Shown here: positions 52,754 to 62,381 of the stretch, piece after piece | Numbering within the stretch: position 1 is the first letter of the stretch | Layout of the letters: each line of letters opens with the position of its first letter | Origin: Phycisphaerales bacterium | Lineage (GTDB): Bacteria; Planctomycetota; Phycisphaerae; Phycisphaerales; UBA1924 | NCBI GenBank assembly: GCA_040217175.1 | Contig: JAVJNT010000001.1 | Coordinates: forward strand, 1,116,001-1,180,000 | DNA length: 64,000 nt | Reading direction: 5' to 3' | Made by a program: the position numbers and the translations under genes | Notes under the pieces: model-generated | What the model saw: the letters and a program-made list of their open reading frames with translations, nothing else | Told to the model about the DNA's origin: nothing | Database searches by the model: none

Positions 52754-54589
52754 TCAGACAACATCGTCCCGCCACCGCGTCCGGTCCGTCGCCACGTGGT
52801 AGTGCGGGTCCTCGCTGATGTTGACCTCGACCAGGTCCCCGGCCTTGTCCAGCAGCCGGCGGCAGTCCTCGCTCAGGTGCCGCAGGTGCAGCCGCTTGCC
52901 GAGCGCCGTGTACCGCTCGGCCAGCGTGTTGATGGCCTCCAGGCCCGACTGGTCGTAGACGCGGCTGAAGTAGAAGTCGATGACCACGTCCTCGGGGTCG
53001 GCCTCGGGCGTGAAGAGCTCGCGGAAGCGGGCCACGCTCCCGAAGAAGACGCCCCCGTGCAGCTGGTAGATCTTGCTGCCGTGCTCGTTGAACTGAACGT
53101 CGGCGTAGAGGTGCTTGCTCTTGTTCCACGCGAAGATGAGGGCCGACATGATCACGCCGATGAGGACGGCCGTCGCCAGGTCGTGCATCAGCACCGTGTA
53201 GCCCGCGACGACGAGCATGACCAGGACCTCGGCCTTGGGGATCTTGCGCCAGGTCTGCAGGGTGGTCCACTCGAACGTCCCGATGACGACCATCAGCATG
53301 ACGCCCACCAGCGCGGCGATGGGGATCGACTCGATCAGCGGGGCCAGGAAGAGGATGAAGAGCAGCAGCGAGGCCGCGGCGGTGATGCCCGAGAGCCGGC
53401 CGCGGCCGCCGGACTTCACGTTGATCAGGCTCTGGCCGATCATCGCGCAGCCGCCCATGCCGCCGAAGAAGCCGCAGGTGATGTTCGCCGCGCCCTGGCC
53501 CAGGCACTCGCGGTTGCCGTTGCCGCGGGTCTGGGTCAGCTCGTCGACGAGCGTCATGGTCATCAGGCTCTCGATCAATCCCACGCCGGCTAAGACTACG
53601 GAAAAGGGCAAGATGATCAGCAGCGTCTCGAGCGTGAAGGGCGGGAGGTCGAAGTCGAGCCATGCCGGCCTGGGCAGGCCGCCCGAGATGCCGACCTGCG
53701 ATTCGTCGACCGAGGCGATCGCGGCGTCGATCTCGGCGGCCGTCAAGGGCGCCACGGGCGTGGACGCGTGCGGGTCGAGCTCGACCGCGCCGCGCACGGC
53801 CTCCGGGATGGACGAAGCGGCGGCGGCGAGCACGGCCTGGTCCTTGGCGCGCTGGGCATCGGTCACGGCGGCGGCCCTGGTGTTGTCGACCAGCAGATCG
53901 CCCACGGTGCGGACCGGGGCGTCGCTTTCCGTTCCCGGCATCGCCGCGTTGATGGCGATGGCCGCGAGGCTGATGGCGATGATGGCCACCAGCGACGAGG
54001 GCACCGCGCGGGTCAGCCTGGGGAGCAGCGCGATGATGGCCACCGTGCCGCCCACCAGGGCGAGCATGATCCACAGGCGCGTGCCCGAGAGGAACGCCAT
54101 GGCGCCCGACTCGGTCAGCGACTTGAAGCTGTCGGCCTGGGCCAGCAGGATCACGATGGCCAGGCCGTTGACGAAGCCAAGCATGACCGGGTGCGGCACG
54201 ATGCGGATGAACTTGCCGAGCCGCAGGAGCCCCGCGGCGACCTGGATCAAGCCGCACAGGACGACGGCCGGGAAGAGGTAGCCGATGCCGTAGTTGGCCA
54301 CCAGCGCGACGACGACGACCGCCATGGCGCCGGTGGCGCCCGAGATCATGCCCGGCCGCCCGCCGAAGATGGACGTGAGCAGGCACACGATGAACGCGGC
54401 GTACAGGCCGACCAGCGGCGGAACACCGGCGACGAACGCGAAGGCGACCGACTCTGGAACCAAAGCCAGGGCGACGGTGAGGCCCGCCAGCACGTCGGCC
54501 TTGGGAGACCCGCTCATGGCGGTGCGGAGATCGAACACGCGGGGCTTGGCCTTGACGAACGCGGGCAGGCGGATGGTGACGTCGGGCAT
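52754..54589 (-). CDS. SulP-family anion transporter with STAS domain
   Basis: 611 residues from ATG 54589 (GAGGA close upstream; a TTG at 54604 is less likely). Ten or more hydrophobic helices, with the SulP N-terminal marks [36 protein letters not shown] and [20 protein letters not shown] charged loop of about 80 residues interrupts near residue 225. [20 protein letters not shown] and [20 protein letters not shown] are the conserved middle segments. The C-terminal STAS domain ([13 protein letters not shown]...[19 protein letters not shown]) is intact. It probably moves sulfate, bicarbonate or another oxyanion in the inner membrane. Confidence 0.93.
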   Translation of the reverse strand: MPDVTIRLPAFVKAKPRVFDLRTAMSGSPKADVLAGLTVALALVPESVAFAFVAGVPPLVGLYAAFIVCLLTSIFGGRPGMISGATGAMAVVVVALVANYGIGYLFPAVVLCGLIQVAAGLLRLGKFIRIVPHPVMLGFVNGLAIVILLAQADSFKSLTESGAMAFLSGTRLWIMLALVGGTVAIIALLPRLTRAVPSSLVAIIAISLAAIAINAAMPGTESDAPVRTVGDLLVDNTRAAAVTDAQRAKDQAVLAAAASSIPEAVRGAVELDPHASTPVAPLTAAEIDAAIASVDESQVGISGGLPRPAWLDFDLPPFTLETLLIILPFSVVLAGVGLIESLMTMTLVDELTQTRGNGNRECLGQGAANITCGFFGGMGGCAMIGQSLINVKSGGRGRLSGITAAASLLLFILFLAPLIESIPIAALVGVMLMVVIGTFEWTTLQTWRKIPKAEVLVMLVVAGYTVLMHDLATAVLIGVIMSALIFAWNKSKHLYADVQFNEHGSKIYQLHGGVFFGSVARFRELFTPEADPEDVVIDFYFSRVYDQSGLEAINTLAERYTALGKRLHLRHLSEDCRRLLDKAGDLVEVNISEDPHYHVATDRTRWRDDVV

Positions 54590-54794
54590 GAATCCTCGGG
54601 GCAAGAAGCGATACCCGCCCGGCGGCGACGTCGCAGCCGGCAGAACACATCGGAGCGTGGCGGTTGGATCCCGCGGGCGAGCGGCCCGGAGGGAAGCGGC
54701 AATGATAGGCGGCGCCGCCTTGGGGCCCCGGCCCCTACCCTGCGGCTCGCTCCCTCCGACTCCTCAAAAGCAAGCAAAGCACAGGGCCACGCGC

Positions 54795-55952
54795 ATGAAG
54801 ATCGACGAGAACGCACGCTTCGGGACCCGGGCCATCCACGCCGGCCAGAGCCCCGACCCCTCCACCGGGGCCATCTGCACGCCCATCTACCAGACCTCGA
54901 CGTACGTCCAGAAGTCGCCCGGCGAGATCATCGGCGAGTACGACTACAGCCGGGCGGCCAACCCGACGCGCACGGCCCTGGAGGCCAACCTCGCCTCGCT
55001 CGAGGGCGGAAAGCACGGGCTGGCGTTCTCCAGCGGCGTGGCGGCGACGGGCGCGGTCATTCACTTGCTCAAGGCCGGCGACCACGTCGTGCTCTGCGAC
55101 GACGTGTACGGCGGAACCAACCGCATCTTCCACAAGGTCTTCCAGCAGCTGGGCATCGAGATCAGCCTGGTCGACATGACCGACCACGACGCGGTCAAGG
55201 GCGCCATCAAGGGCAACACGAAGCTGCTGTGGATCGAGACGCCGACGAACCCAACGCTGAAGATCATCGACATCGCCGTGATGGCCGAGATGGGCAAGAA
55301 GGCGGGCGCGATGGTCGCCGTCGACAACACGTTCTCCAGCCCCTACCTCCAGAACCCCCTCAAGCTCGGCGCCGACATCGTGTGCCACTCGCTCACGAAG
55401 TACCTCGGCGGGCACAGCGACGCGATCGGCGGGGCGCTGATCGTCAACGACGATGAGATCCACAGGGGCCTCAAGTTCCTGCAGCTGAGCGAGGGCGCGG
55501 TGCCGGGCATCCAGGAGTGCTTCCTGTTCCTGCGGTCGACCAAGACCCTGCACGTGCGCATGGACCGCCATTGCGAGAACGCGGCCAAGGTCGCGCGGTA
55601 TCTCGAGGCGCACGCGAAGGTCGACAAGGTCGTGTACCCGGGCCTGGAGAGCCACCCGCAGCACGCCATCGCCGCCAAGCAGATGCGCGGCTTCGGCGGC
55701 ATGGTGACGATCTACCTGAAGGGCGGATTGGACGAGAGCCGCAAGATGCTCGAGACCGTCAAGATCTTCGCGCTCGCCGAGAGCCTGGGCGGGGTCGAGA
55801 GCCTCATCGAGCACCCGGCCATCATGACGCACGCCAGCGTGCCGGCCGACCAACGCAAGAAGCTGGGCATCGCCGACAATCTCGTTCGGCTCAGCGTGGG
55901 CATCGAGGACGTGGACGACCTGATCGCAGACCTGGAGCGAGCGATCGGCTAG
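54795..55952 (+). CDS. Cystathionine gamma-synthase/gamma-lyase family enzyme
   Basis: 385 residues, PLP fold-type I (Cys/Met metabolism family). ARFGTRAIHAGQSPDPSTGAI is the usual start; YDYSRAANPTRTALE, SSGVAATGAVIHLL, the PLP lysine in SLTKYLGGHSD (Lys202) and SLGGVESLIEHPA follow. It could be a gamma-synthase, beta-lyase or gamma-lyase; with the cystathionine beta-synthase in this window, a gamma-lyase role in reverse transsulfuration is reasonable but not proven. It overlaps the stop of the convergent epimerase gene by four bases. Confidence 0.9.
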   Translation: MKIDENARFGTRAIHAGQSPDPSTGAICTPIYQTSTYVQKSPGEIIGEYDYSRAANPTRTALEANLASLEGGKHGLAFSSGVAATGAVIHLLKAGDHVVLCDDVYGGTNRIFHKVFQQLGIEISLVDMTDHDAVKGAIKGNTKLLWIETPTNPTLKIIDIAVMAEMGKKAGAMVAVDNTFSSPYLQNPLKLGADIVCHSLTKYLGGHSDAIGGALIVNDDEIHRGLKFLQLSEGAVPGIQECFLFLRSTKTLHVRMDRHCENAAKVARYLEAHAKVDKVVYPGLESHPQHAIAAKQMRGFGGMVTIYLKGGLDESRKMLETVKIFALAESLGGVESLIEHPAIMTHASVPADQRKKLGIADNLVRLSVGIEDVDDLIADLERAIG

Positions 55953-57178
55953 CCGTCGTTCTGCTCGCCGGCCTCGCCGCGGGCCTTCCACATCGCCAGC
56001 AGCTCGGCCTCTTGCTCACGCGTGATGCCCGGGCGGTTGCCGCCGAAGCCGAACGTGGCGTCGGTCTCACCGCGGTCGGCCATCGCCTGGGTCCACATGG
56101 GCATGTACTCCTCGTCGAACCACGTGAGCGTGTCGGCGATGGTCGCCTCCAGCGGCCGCGTCGTCAGCCCGGCGGCCGCCGCCTTCGACAGGTCGCGCGT
56201 GTGGAAGCCGATCATCTCTGGGCCCGGCGGGATCCACACGGGCATCTGCGCCCACGGGTTCACGCCCTGGCCCGCGAGCCAGTCACCCTCGGCATAGGTG
56301 TACGTCGCGTCACTGCCGGTGGCCTTCTTGCAGGTGTCGAGCAGCTTGCCGATCGTCATGCCGCCGCCGACCGGGCCGTTGACGTTGAAGGTGCCCGTCG
56401 TTCCCTGCTCGATGCCCAGCACCATGAACGCGGCGAGGTCTCGCACGTCGATGAACTGCAGGCCGTGATCGGGCTCGCCGGGCGCCAGCACCTCGCCGCC
56501 CTCGCGCACGCGGTAGGGCCAGTACGTGAAGCGATGCGTGAAGTCTCGCGGGCCGACCAAGAGGCCGGGGCGATGGACGAGCGCCTTGCCGGGGAAGTGG
56601 CGTCGAGCCGCGTCCTCGCTGCGCGCCTTGACAGCGCCGTAGTACGTCATGTCGTAGGGCAGGGCGGTGATGCCGTCGGCGACGTCATCGGGCATGGTCG
56701 CCACGGCGTCTTCTTCATCGAGGCCGACCCGGCTGTTGTCGGCGTAGACGCTCAGCGACGAGATGTAGGTGTAGTGGTCGGCGCTGTCCTTCAGAAGCTT
56801 CGCGCTGTTCTCGACCCACGCGTGCACGCTGGCGGTATCGATGACCGCGTCCCACCGGCGTCCCTTGTCAACCTCGTCTTGCAGGGGCTTGAGCCCGGGC
56901 TCGACGTCGACGATGCGGTTGCCCTGGATGAACTCGAGGTCGGGGAACATCTCGTCGCGGTTGCCGCGGTTGAAGAGCGTGACCTCGTGTCCGCGGTCGA
57001 GCAGGATCTTGATCACGTGCGGCCCGAGCATGCCCGTGCCGCCGAGGAACAGAATCTTGAGCTGCTTGGCGACCTTGCCGGTGGCGAACGCGTGCTGCGT
57101 CCACGGGCCGAGCCCGAGCAGGGCGGCGGCGCTGGCGGCCGAGGCGGTCACGAGAAACTCTCGACGGGTCTGGTGCAT
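55949..57178 (-). CDS. Exported NAD-dependent epimerase/dehydratase-type protein
   Basis: 409 residues with a twin-arginine signal (TRREFLVTASAASAAALLGLG). Residues ~40-330 form an extended SDR: LFLGGTGMLGPHV (46-54) for NAD(P), DAVIDTASV, YISSLSVYADNS and an atypical YYGAVKARSE for the Tyr-x-x-x-Lys pair (Tyr-Gly-Ala-Val-Lys). HRPGLLVGPRDFTHRFTYW is close to isoflavone-reductase/CSP41-like members. Export of a folded cofactor protein fits the Tat route. The substrate is unknown. It lies 21 bp downstream of the MFS gene on the same strand. Confidence 0.88.
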   Translation of the reverse strand: MHQTRREFLVTASAASAAALLGLGPWTQHAFATGKVAKQLKILFLGGTGMLGPHVIKILLDRGHEVTLFNRGNRDEMFPDLEFIQGNRIVDVEPGLKPLQDEVDKGRRWDAVIDTASVHAWVENSAKLLKDSADHYTYISSLSVYADNSRVGLDEEDAVATMPDDVADGITALPYDMTYYGAVKARSEDAARRHFPGKALVHRPGLLVGPRDFTHRFTYWPYRVREGGEVLAPGEPDHGLQFIDVRDLAAFMVLGIEQGTTGTFNVNGPVGGGMTIGKLLDTCKKATGSDATYTYAEGDWLAGQGVNPWAQMPVWIPPGPEMIGFHTRDLSKAAAAGLTTRPLEATIADTLTWFDEEYMPMWTQAMADRGETDATFGFGGNRPGITREQEAELLAMWKARGEAGEQNDG

Positions 57179-57199
57179 GGCGTGATCCTCATCCGGGGG

Positions 57200-58537
57200 T
57201 TATACGTGGGTGTTCGCGGGGCTGGCGAGCGATGCGGGCGCGGTACCCGGCACGTCGGGCACCGGCAACTCGACTGGCTCGGCGTCGTGCGAGCGCCGGC
57301 CGAGCCAGACGCCCACAAAGAGTGAACCGATGCCCAGCGGCACCGCCAGCCACGCGGCCGCGAGGCCAACAGCAGCAAGCGCCGCGTCGGCGACGGTGCC
57401 CGCCGTGTCGCCGCCGCGATAGACGAAGGTGTCGATGATGCCCTTGGCCTTGTACTTGTCGGCCCTGGGCACGGTCGTAAAGAGCGCCTCGCGCGCCGGC
57501 TTGCTCAAGGCATAGTGACTCGCGCGGCGGGCGACCTCGAAGATCGCCAGCACCAGCAGCACCGGCGCCGCGGCGAGGCCGACGAACCCGATGATCGTGA
57601 CCATCGGAACAACGGCCAGCAGCGCCCCCACGCCCAGGCGCCGCATGAGCCGCCCGGTGATGAACAGCTGCAGGAGCACCGTCAGCGTCTGGCCACCAAG
57701 CTCGATCCACGCGAGCACCTGAGCGCGAGACTCGGTCGTCTCGGCGAAGCCTTCGATGATCCGCATCTTCTCGAAGTACAGCAGCGTCGAGCCGATGGTG
57801 AAGGCCGCGACGTAGCACGCGATGCCAAGCAGGTACGGAGAGCGCAGCACGTCGACCACGCCCTGCCAGCTCGTGCCGCCGAGGGCGCCGCCAGCATCGA
57901 GCGTGTGGTCGGCCGAGCCCATGCGCCGGCGTTCGGCGACGCGGTCCAAGACGATCGCCAACGCACCCGCGCACAAGATCAGGAACGACGCGCCGGCAAA
58001 CAGACCGACCGCGCCGATTACCTCCGACAACAGGCCAGTCCACGCCGAGCCGCAGATGGCTCCGGCCGTCCCCCCCACCGCGATGAATCCGAAGAGCCTG
58101 GCGGCCTGTGGCTTCCGGAAGATGTCGGCCATGAAGCCCCAGAAGACCGCCGTCGCCATGAGGTTGAAGACGCTCAGCCAGACGTAGAACACCTTTCCGA
58201 CGGCTTCGGACCGCTGATCTCCCAGCATAAGGAACGCGAGCAGGAAGCCCACGAGGCACGCGACGCCGAAGCCGTAGACGAGCGGCACGAACACCCGCCG
58301 CGGCACGCGTGAGGCAACCGCGGCGAAGACCAGGTTCGCGACCACCATGACGCCCAGCGTGCCCAGGAACAGCAGCCGCAGCGAGTCGACCCCGCCGGCG
58401 AGGCCCATGGCATCTCGCAGCGGCCGCAGCATGAAGTAGCCAAACAGCAGGCAGAAGAAGTACGCTGCCGACAGCACCGCCGGCGCGAGCTCGCCCTCCT
58501 CAAACGCGACCACACGCTCGACCAGCCGTCGGACCAT
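57200..58537 (-). CDS. MFS transporter, NTP/NDP-exchanger-like branch
   Basis: 445 residues, about 12 transmembrane helices. The N-terminus (AAYFFCLLFGYFMLRPLRDAMG) with the FxLRPLRD motif and the later ASHYALSKPAREALFTTVPRADKYKAKGIIDTFVYRGGD are typical of the AAA/Tlc-related MFS proteins found widely in free-living bacteria. These are relatives of ATP/ADP translocases, but nucleotide transport is unproven for such members. It is probably co-transcribed with the exported epimerase. Confidence 0.85.
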   Translation of the reverse strand: MVRRLVERVVAFEEGELAPAVLSAAYFFCLLFGYFMLRPLRDAMGLAGGVDSLRLLFLGTLGVMVVANLVFAAVASRVPRRVFVPLVYGFGVACLVGFLLAFLMLGDQRSEAVGKVFYVWLSVFNLMATAVFWGFMADIFRKPQAARLFGFIAVGGTAGAICGSAWTGLLSEVIGAVGLFAGASFLILCAGALAIVLDRVAERRRMGSADHTLDAGGALGGTSWQGVVDVLRSPYLLGIACYVAAFTIGSTLLYFEKMRIIEGFAETTESRAQVLAWIELGGQTLTVLLQLFITGRLMRRLGVGALLAVVPMVTIIGFVGLAAAPVLLVLAIFEVARRASHYALSKPAREALFTTVPRADKYKAKGIIDTFVYRGGDTAGTVADAALAAVGLAAAWLAVPLGIGSLFVGVWLGRRSHDAEPVELPVPDVPGTAPASLASPANTHV

Positions 58538-58603
58538 CGTGGCTCCCGAAGATGCGCCGCTGGCCTCGAACCGTCAGGGAATTCGATCGGAACGCGCGGG
58601 GCC

Positions 58604-59704
58604 TCAGCAACCAGCCTGGAAGGCGTTCTGGAACGCCACGAAGTCGTAGACGGTCAGCGAACCATCACCATCGAAGTCTCCGCGGACGTCGCCCGCCGAG
58701 AAGAGTCGCTGGAACTCGAGGAAGTCGAAGAGGTCGAGCACGCCGCTGCGGTCGATGTCGGGCAGGCAGGGGAGGCATCCAGCATAGTCGATGACGTATA
58801 CGTCTCGCTGAGTAGCGACGAATGCCACCCCTTTTCGAATCGCGACTTCAACGGGCTCGGTCGGCAGACCAAGACTGCCGACGAGCCTCAGTGCACGAGG
58901 ATTGCTTACGTCGACGACCGAGACTTCCGAACCGGCGAGAACAGCCACACCGTCGGCAACGTCGAGATCTACGGCGGCGAGATCCATTTGGTCCAGGATC
59001 TGTGGGCCTGCCAACACTCGAACGTCCACGGTCGCGAATGGCCCATCCGCGGTCGCGACGTGGAGCACCGAGCCCTCGGGATGGCTTGCGCCGCGCCAAT
59101 CGCCGAGTACAATCGGGTCATACCGCCGAGGCCCCGCAGGATCGGCAAAATCGATCGGCACCACGCCTTCGAGGGTCGTCGCGTACATCATCAAGTCCTG
59201 AGCCGAGATTCGGTAAGCCGATTCTCGGAGGCGAGGACCGGACTCACCGATGTCGAATGCTCCCGAACCGATCTCGTAGTAACCGGTCGACCGGCCGTAG
59301 GTCACGAACAAACGATCGCCCGCGACCCCGATCTCGCAACAGAAGTGGGTGAGGTGATCAACGTACGAGATTGACCGCGGATTCTCGACATCGAGCATCG
59401 AGAGCTGGGCCCACTGGAATCCGTCATCGTGAAAAGCGAATAGGTATCGACCGGCCAGTTCGAGCTGGTAGTAGGGTTGATACAACCACCCAAAACCCCC
59501 CACGGCGACAGGATCGCTGGGGTCTCGAATGTCGAAGGCCACGAGCCCCCGGCCCTCATCGAGCACGAACAAGTAGCCGCGTTCATCGAGAGCGATGCCG
59601 CCGACATCGCCGATGGTCTGGACCTCCGCCACAATCTCGGGTGCGCACTGTCCCAGCGCGGCACTAGCGATACTGACCGATAGCCCCACAGCCGTCGCAC
59701 GCAT
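58604..59704 (-). CDS. Secreted LVIVD-like propeller protein with GC-type dockerin tail
   Basis: 366 residues; CCCGGAGGATGTTGAC precedes the ATG. Signal peptide MRATAVGLSVSIASAALGQ. Repeats such as GIALDERGYLFVLDEGRGLV, FDIRDPSDPVAVGGF, LSMLDVENPRSISYV, LDVADGVAVLAGSEVSVVDV and VAIRKGVAFVATQRDVYVID match LVIVD-type propeller blades. The dockerin has one weak loop (DIDRSGVLDLFDFLEFQR, with Ser for the third Asp) and one regular loop, ending QAGC. Codons are somewhat more AT-rich than in other dockerin genes. Confidence 0.85.
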   Translation of the reverse strand: MRATAVGLSVSIASAALGQCAPEIVAEVQTIGDVGGIALDERGYLFVLDEGRGLVAFDIRDPSDPVAVGGFGWLYQPYYQLELAGRYLFAFHDDGFQWAQLSMLDVENPRSISYVDHLTHFCCEIGVAGDRLFVTYGRSTGYYEIGSGAFDIGESGPRLRESAYRISAQDLMMYATTLEGVVPIDFADPAGPRRYDPIVLGDWRGASHPEGSVLHVATADGPFATVDVRVLAGPQILDQMDLAAVDLDVADGVAVLAGSEVSVVDVSNPRALRLVGSLGLPTEPVEVAIRKGVAFVATQRDVYVIDYAGCLPCLPDIDRSGVLDLFDFLEFQRLFSAGDVRGDFDGDGSLTVYDFVAFQNAFQAGC

Positions 59705-59781
59705 GTCAACATCCTCCGGGTGACGCAGGCTTCGCCTTCACCCAGAGTTTAGACGGGGCACAGACTTTGGATTCGCAGCCC

Positions 59782-60375
59782 CTACGCCGTCACTTTCCCC
59801 ACCTTCGCCGCGACCTCGGCCACCGCCTTGCCCACGCCCTCGGCCATCTCGCGCTGCTTGTCGTCCTTCAGGTTGCCGGCGTCGTCGAAGGCCTCGTGAG
59901 CCTGCGAGAGCGCATATTGGTCGGGCAGCACGATGGCCTTGATGTGGCCAAAGAGCATCCGCTCGATGGGCAACCCACGGATGCCGCCAAGCCCACCGGG
60001 CGAGGCCGCGGTCAGCCCGATGACCTTGCGGTCGAAGCACTCGAGCGGCGCTTCGCCGTCGCGCGGGCGGCTGACCCAGTCGACGGTGTTCTTCAGCACG
60101 CCGCTGATCGAGCTGTTGTACTCCGGGCAGCCGACCAGGAAGCCGTGGTGTGCCTTGAAGAGCTCCTTCAGCTTCAGGCAGTTCTCTGGCAGCCCGCTGG
60201 CATCCTCGATCTCCTGGTCGTACAGCGGCATCTGGAAGTCGCGCAGGCGGATCACCGTCACGTGCGCCCCGGCCTTCTCGGCCCCCTTCGACGCGGCCAC
60301 GACGAGCTTGTGGTTGAGCGATTCGCTGCGCAGGCTGCCGGCAAAGACGAGGATCTTGGGGTTGGTGTCGGCCAT
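59782..60375 (-). CDS. NADPH-dependent FMN reductase (NAD(P)H quinone reductase-like)
   Basis: 197 residues from ATG 60375 with AGGAGTCAACCC upstream. Flavodoxin-like fold: ILVFAGSLRSESLNHKLV binds the FMN phosphate, LVGCPEYNSSISGVLKNTVDW and GLTAASPGGLGGIRG contact the flavin. Members reduce quinones, chromate or azo dyes, or supply reduced FMN. Cytoplasmic. Monocistronic by position. Confidence 0.92.
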   Translation of the reverse strand: MADTNPKILVFAGSLRSESLNHKLVVAASKGAEKAGAHVTVIRLRDFQMPLYDQEIEDASGLPENCLKLKELFKAHHGFLVGCPEYNSSISGVLKNTVDWVSRPRDGEAPLECFDRKVIGLTAASPGGLGGIRGLPIERMLFGHIKAIVLPDQYALSQAHEAFDDAGNLKDDKQREMAEGVGKAVAEVAAKVGKVTA

Positions 60376-60613
60376 GGGTTGACTCCTGGAGCGTCGATCG
60401 GGTAAACGAACCGAGGATAGCCGGCACGATTTCTGGGCATCCATGATCCGTTGTCGATCAGGGGCACCCCGAATCCGGCGTGCACGTGGGTCACGCTCGG
60501 TTTGCGTCAAAGTCGCATCCGACGAAAAACCATCGAATCTGCGTGAGTAATTGCTCCCAGCTGCGCTTCACGCGGTAGCCCCCTCAGGGCAGAGGAAACA
60601 AGGAGATACCAAG

Positions 60614-62215
60614 ATGCACCTCGGATCGACCTCGTCGTTCGTCGCTACCGCCGCCATCATGCTCGCCGCCGGGCACGCGATCGCCGTTCCGCTTTCACCG
60701 GGCGGCTCGGTCACGCTGCCCGGAGGCTCGGGCCCTCCCGGCACGGTCATTCGCGACAGCATCATCCCGTTCGAGGTGCGCAACTCCTTTGGCATCGTGA
60801 CGCTCCGCGGCGAGGTGCAGGATCGCGTCATCCGAACATCAACGGGCGCGCTGAGCTTCCAGCCGCGCATCCGCAACGTCAGCGGGGCCAGCGCCTTCGG
60901 AATCAGCCGTGTGATCCGCGAGGGCATGGACGACTTTACGACCGACGTCGACTGGCACACGCCGGGCCTTGGAACGTCGGCGCCGACGTCTTGCACTCGC
61001 AGCGGCGACGGCGACATCCTCGACTACAGCTTCTCGTTCGCGCCCATCTTCCCGGGCGGCGATTCGAGGTTCTTCAGGTCCCTCACCAATGCCGACCAAT
61101 TCAACCTGAGCGGGCAAATGACGATCCAACTCGAGAATGGGCTGAGCACGACCATCACCGTCTCCGCTCCCATCATCGATACCACGCCCCCGCAGGTTCG
61201 CATCACCAGCCCCAGCCCCGAGTCTTGCGTATGCCCCTCGACCATCGGCCTGGTCAGCATCGACGGCATCGCCTGCGACCCCGACAGCGACATGAGCTAC
61301 CAGGTGCGCGTCCGCCGCTCGAGCGGCGCCGACGGCACGGGCTGGACCGAGTTGATCCCCACCACCGACGAGGTTTGCTCGACCGGCCGGCTGGCGCTGT
61401 GGAACGCGGCGGGCCAGCCCGACGGCGAGTACATCGTCGAGGTGGAAGCGACCAACGAGGTCGGGCTCGTCTCGACCGCCGCCCTCGAGTTCCGTCTGAA
61501 CACCGTCGCGAGTCCGGCGAGCATCCGCACGCCCGTCGACGGGGAGATCATCGGCGGCAACGCCTGCCTCGACGGCACCGTGGGTGAAGACTGCTTCGCC
61601 AACTACCGCGTCGACTACCGACCCGCCGGTGGCGGCTCCTACCTGCCCGTCGATGGATCGTCACCGATCTACACCGGCCGCGTGATCAACGACCCGATCG
61701 CGTTCTGGAACACACGCACCGTGCTGGACGGCAACTACCAGGTCCGCGTGCGCGTCAGCGACATCTGCGACAACACCGCCGACGTCGTGCGCACGTACGA
61801 AGTGGACAACACCGCTCCGATCGGTCGCATCACCTCGCTCGTGCCCTGCGAGTGGGTGAACGGCAAGGTCGAGATCAAGGGCGAGGTCTTCGACAAGAAC
61901 ATCGCCTCCTGGGTCCTCGAGTACACCGGCGGAGACAGCCGCGGCTGGACCCGCATCGACAGCGGCAACGACAACATCCCCGCCGGCGGCGTCATCGCCG
62001 AGTGGGATACCAAGGACCTGCAGCGTTGCGCCTACACCGTCCGCCTCCGCGTCGCCGACAAGGCCCGCGTCGGCTGCTTCGCCCCCAGCGGGAACAGCGG
62101 CGGCGACCAGGTCTCGATCAACGTCGGTTGCGAAGCCGACCTCGACGGCAACGGCGTTCTGGACATCTTCGACTTCCTGGCATTCTCCAACCTCTTCTCG
62201 GCCGGCTGCCCGTAA
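60614..62215 (+). CDS. Secreted Ig-like-domain protein with a single dockerin repeat
   Basis: 533 residues; AAGGAGAT precedes the ATG. Signal peptide MHLGSTSSFVATAAIMLAAGHAIA. The body is a chain of beta-sandwich domains: from about residue 190, repeats of TPPQVRITSPSPESCVCPST, VASPASIRTPVDGEIIGGNA and TAPIGRITSLVPCEWVNGKV each open an Ig/fn3-like domain, with WTELIP, YLPVDG and WTRIDSG as matching strands. Cysteine pairs probably form disulfides. The C-terminus has only one dockerin loop, DLDGNGVLDIFDFLAFSN, ending SAGCP, unlike the double repeat in the other members. Confidence 0.85.
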   Translation: MHLGSTSSFVATAAIMLAAGHAIAVPLSPGGSVTLPGGSGPPGTVIRDSIIPFEVRNSFGIVTLRGEVQDRVIRTSTGALSFQPRIRNVSGASAFGISRVIREGMDDFTTDVDWHTPGLGTSAPTSCTRSGDGDILDYSFSFAPIFPGGDSRFFRSLTNADQFNLSGQMTIQLENGLSTTITVSAPIIDTTPPQVRITSPSPESCVCPSTIGLVSIDGIACDPDSDMSYQVRVRRSSGADGTGWTELIPTTDEVCSTGRLALWNAAGQPDGEYIVEVEATNEVGLVSTAALEFRLNTVASPASIRTPVDGEIIGGNACLDGTVGEDCFANYRVDYRPAGGGSYLPVDGSSPIYTGRVINDPIAFWNTRTVLDGNYQVRVRVSDICDNTADVVRTYEVDNTAPIGRITSLVPCEWVNGKVEIKGEVFDKNIASWVLEYTGGDSRGWTRIDSGNDNIPAGGVIAEWDTKDLQRCAYTVRLRVADKARVGCFAPSGNSGGDQVSINVGCEADLDGNGVLDIFDFLAFSNLFSAGCP

Positions 62216-62245
62216 GCACGCCGCTCAGAGCCCAAACCCATACCC

Positions 62246-62290
62246 ACGCCCGGGTCGATCGCTCCGACGATCGTCCCGGGCGTGTCTTTG
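62246..62290 (+). terminator. Hairpin terminator of the Ig-like dockerin gene
   Basis: A long stem: ACGCCCGGG-T-CGATCG (62246-62261) pairs with CGATCG-T-CCCGGGCGT (62268-62283) with one T-T mismatch, followed by GTCTTTG. Confidence 0.75.
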
Positions 62291-62381
62291 CGCCCGAAAC
62301 CGGGCATGCCCGCGTACGAACACTACAGTCCCGGACGCGGAGGTCCCTCCTCACCACCCTCCGCCCGAGCAGGAGAAGCCG

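Noticed and set aside
52047-54650. Long alternative frame on the same strand as the SulP transporter
   Set aside because: Arg/His/Gly-rich shadow of the transporter and of the fn3-like gene; no family features.
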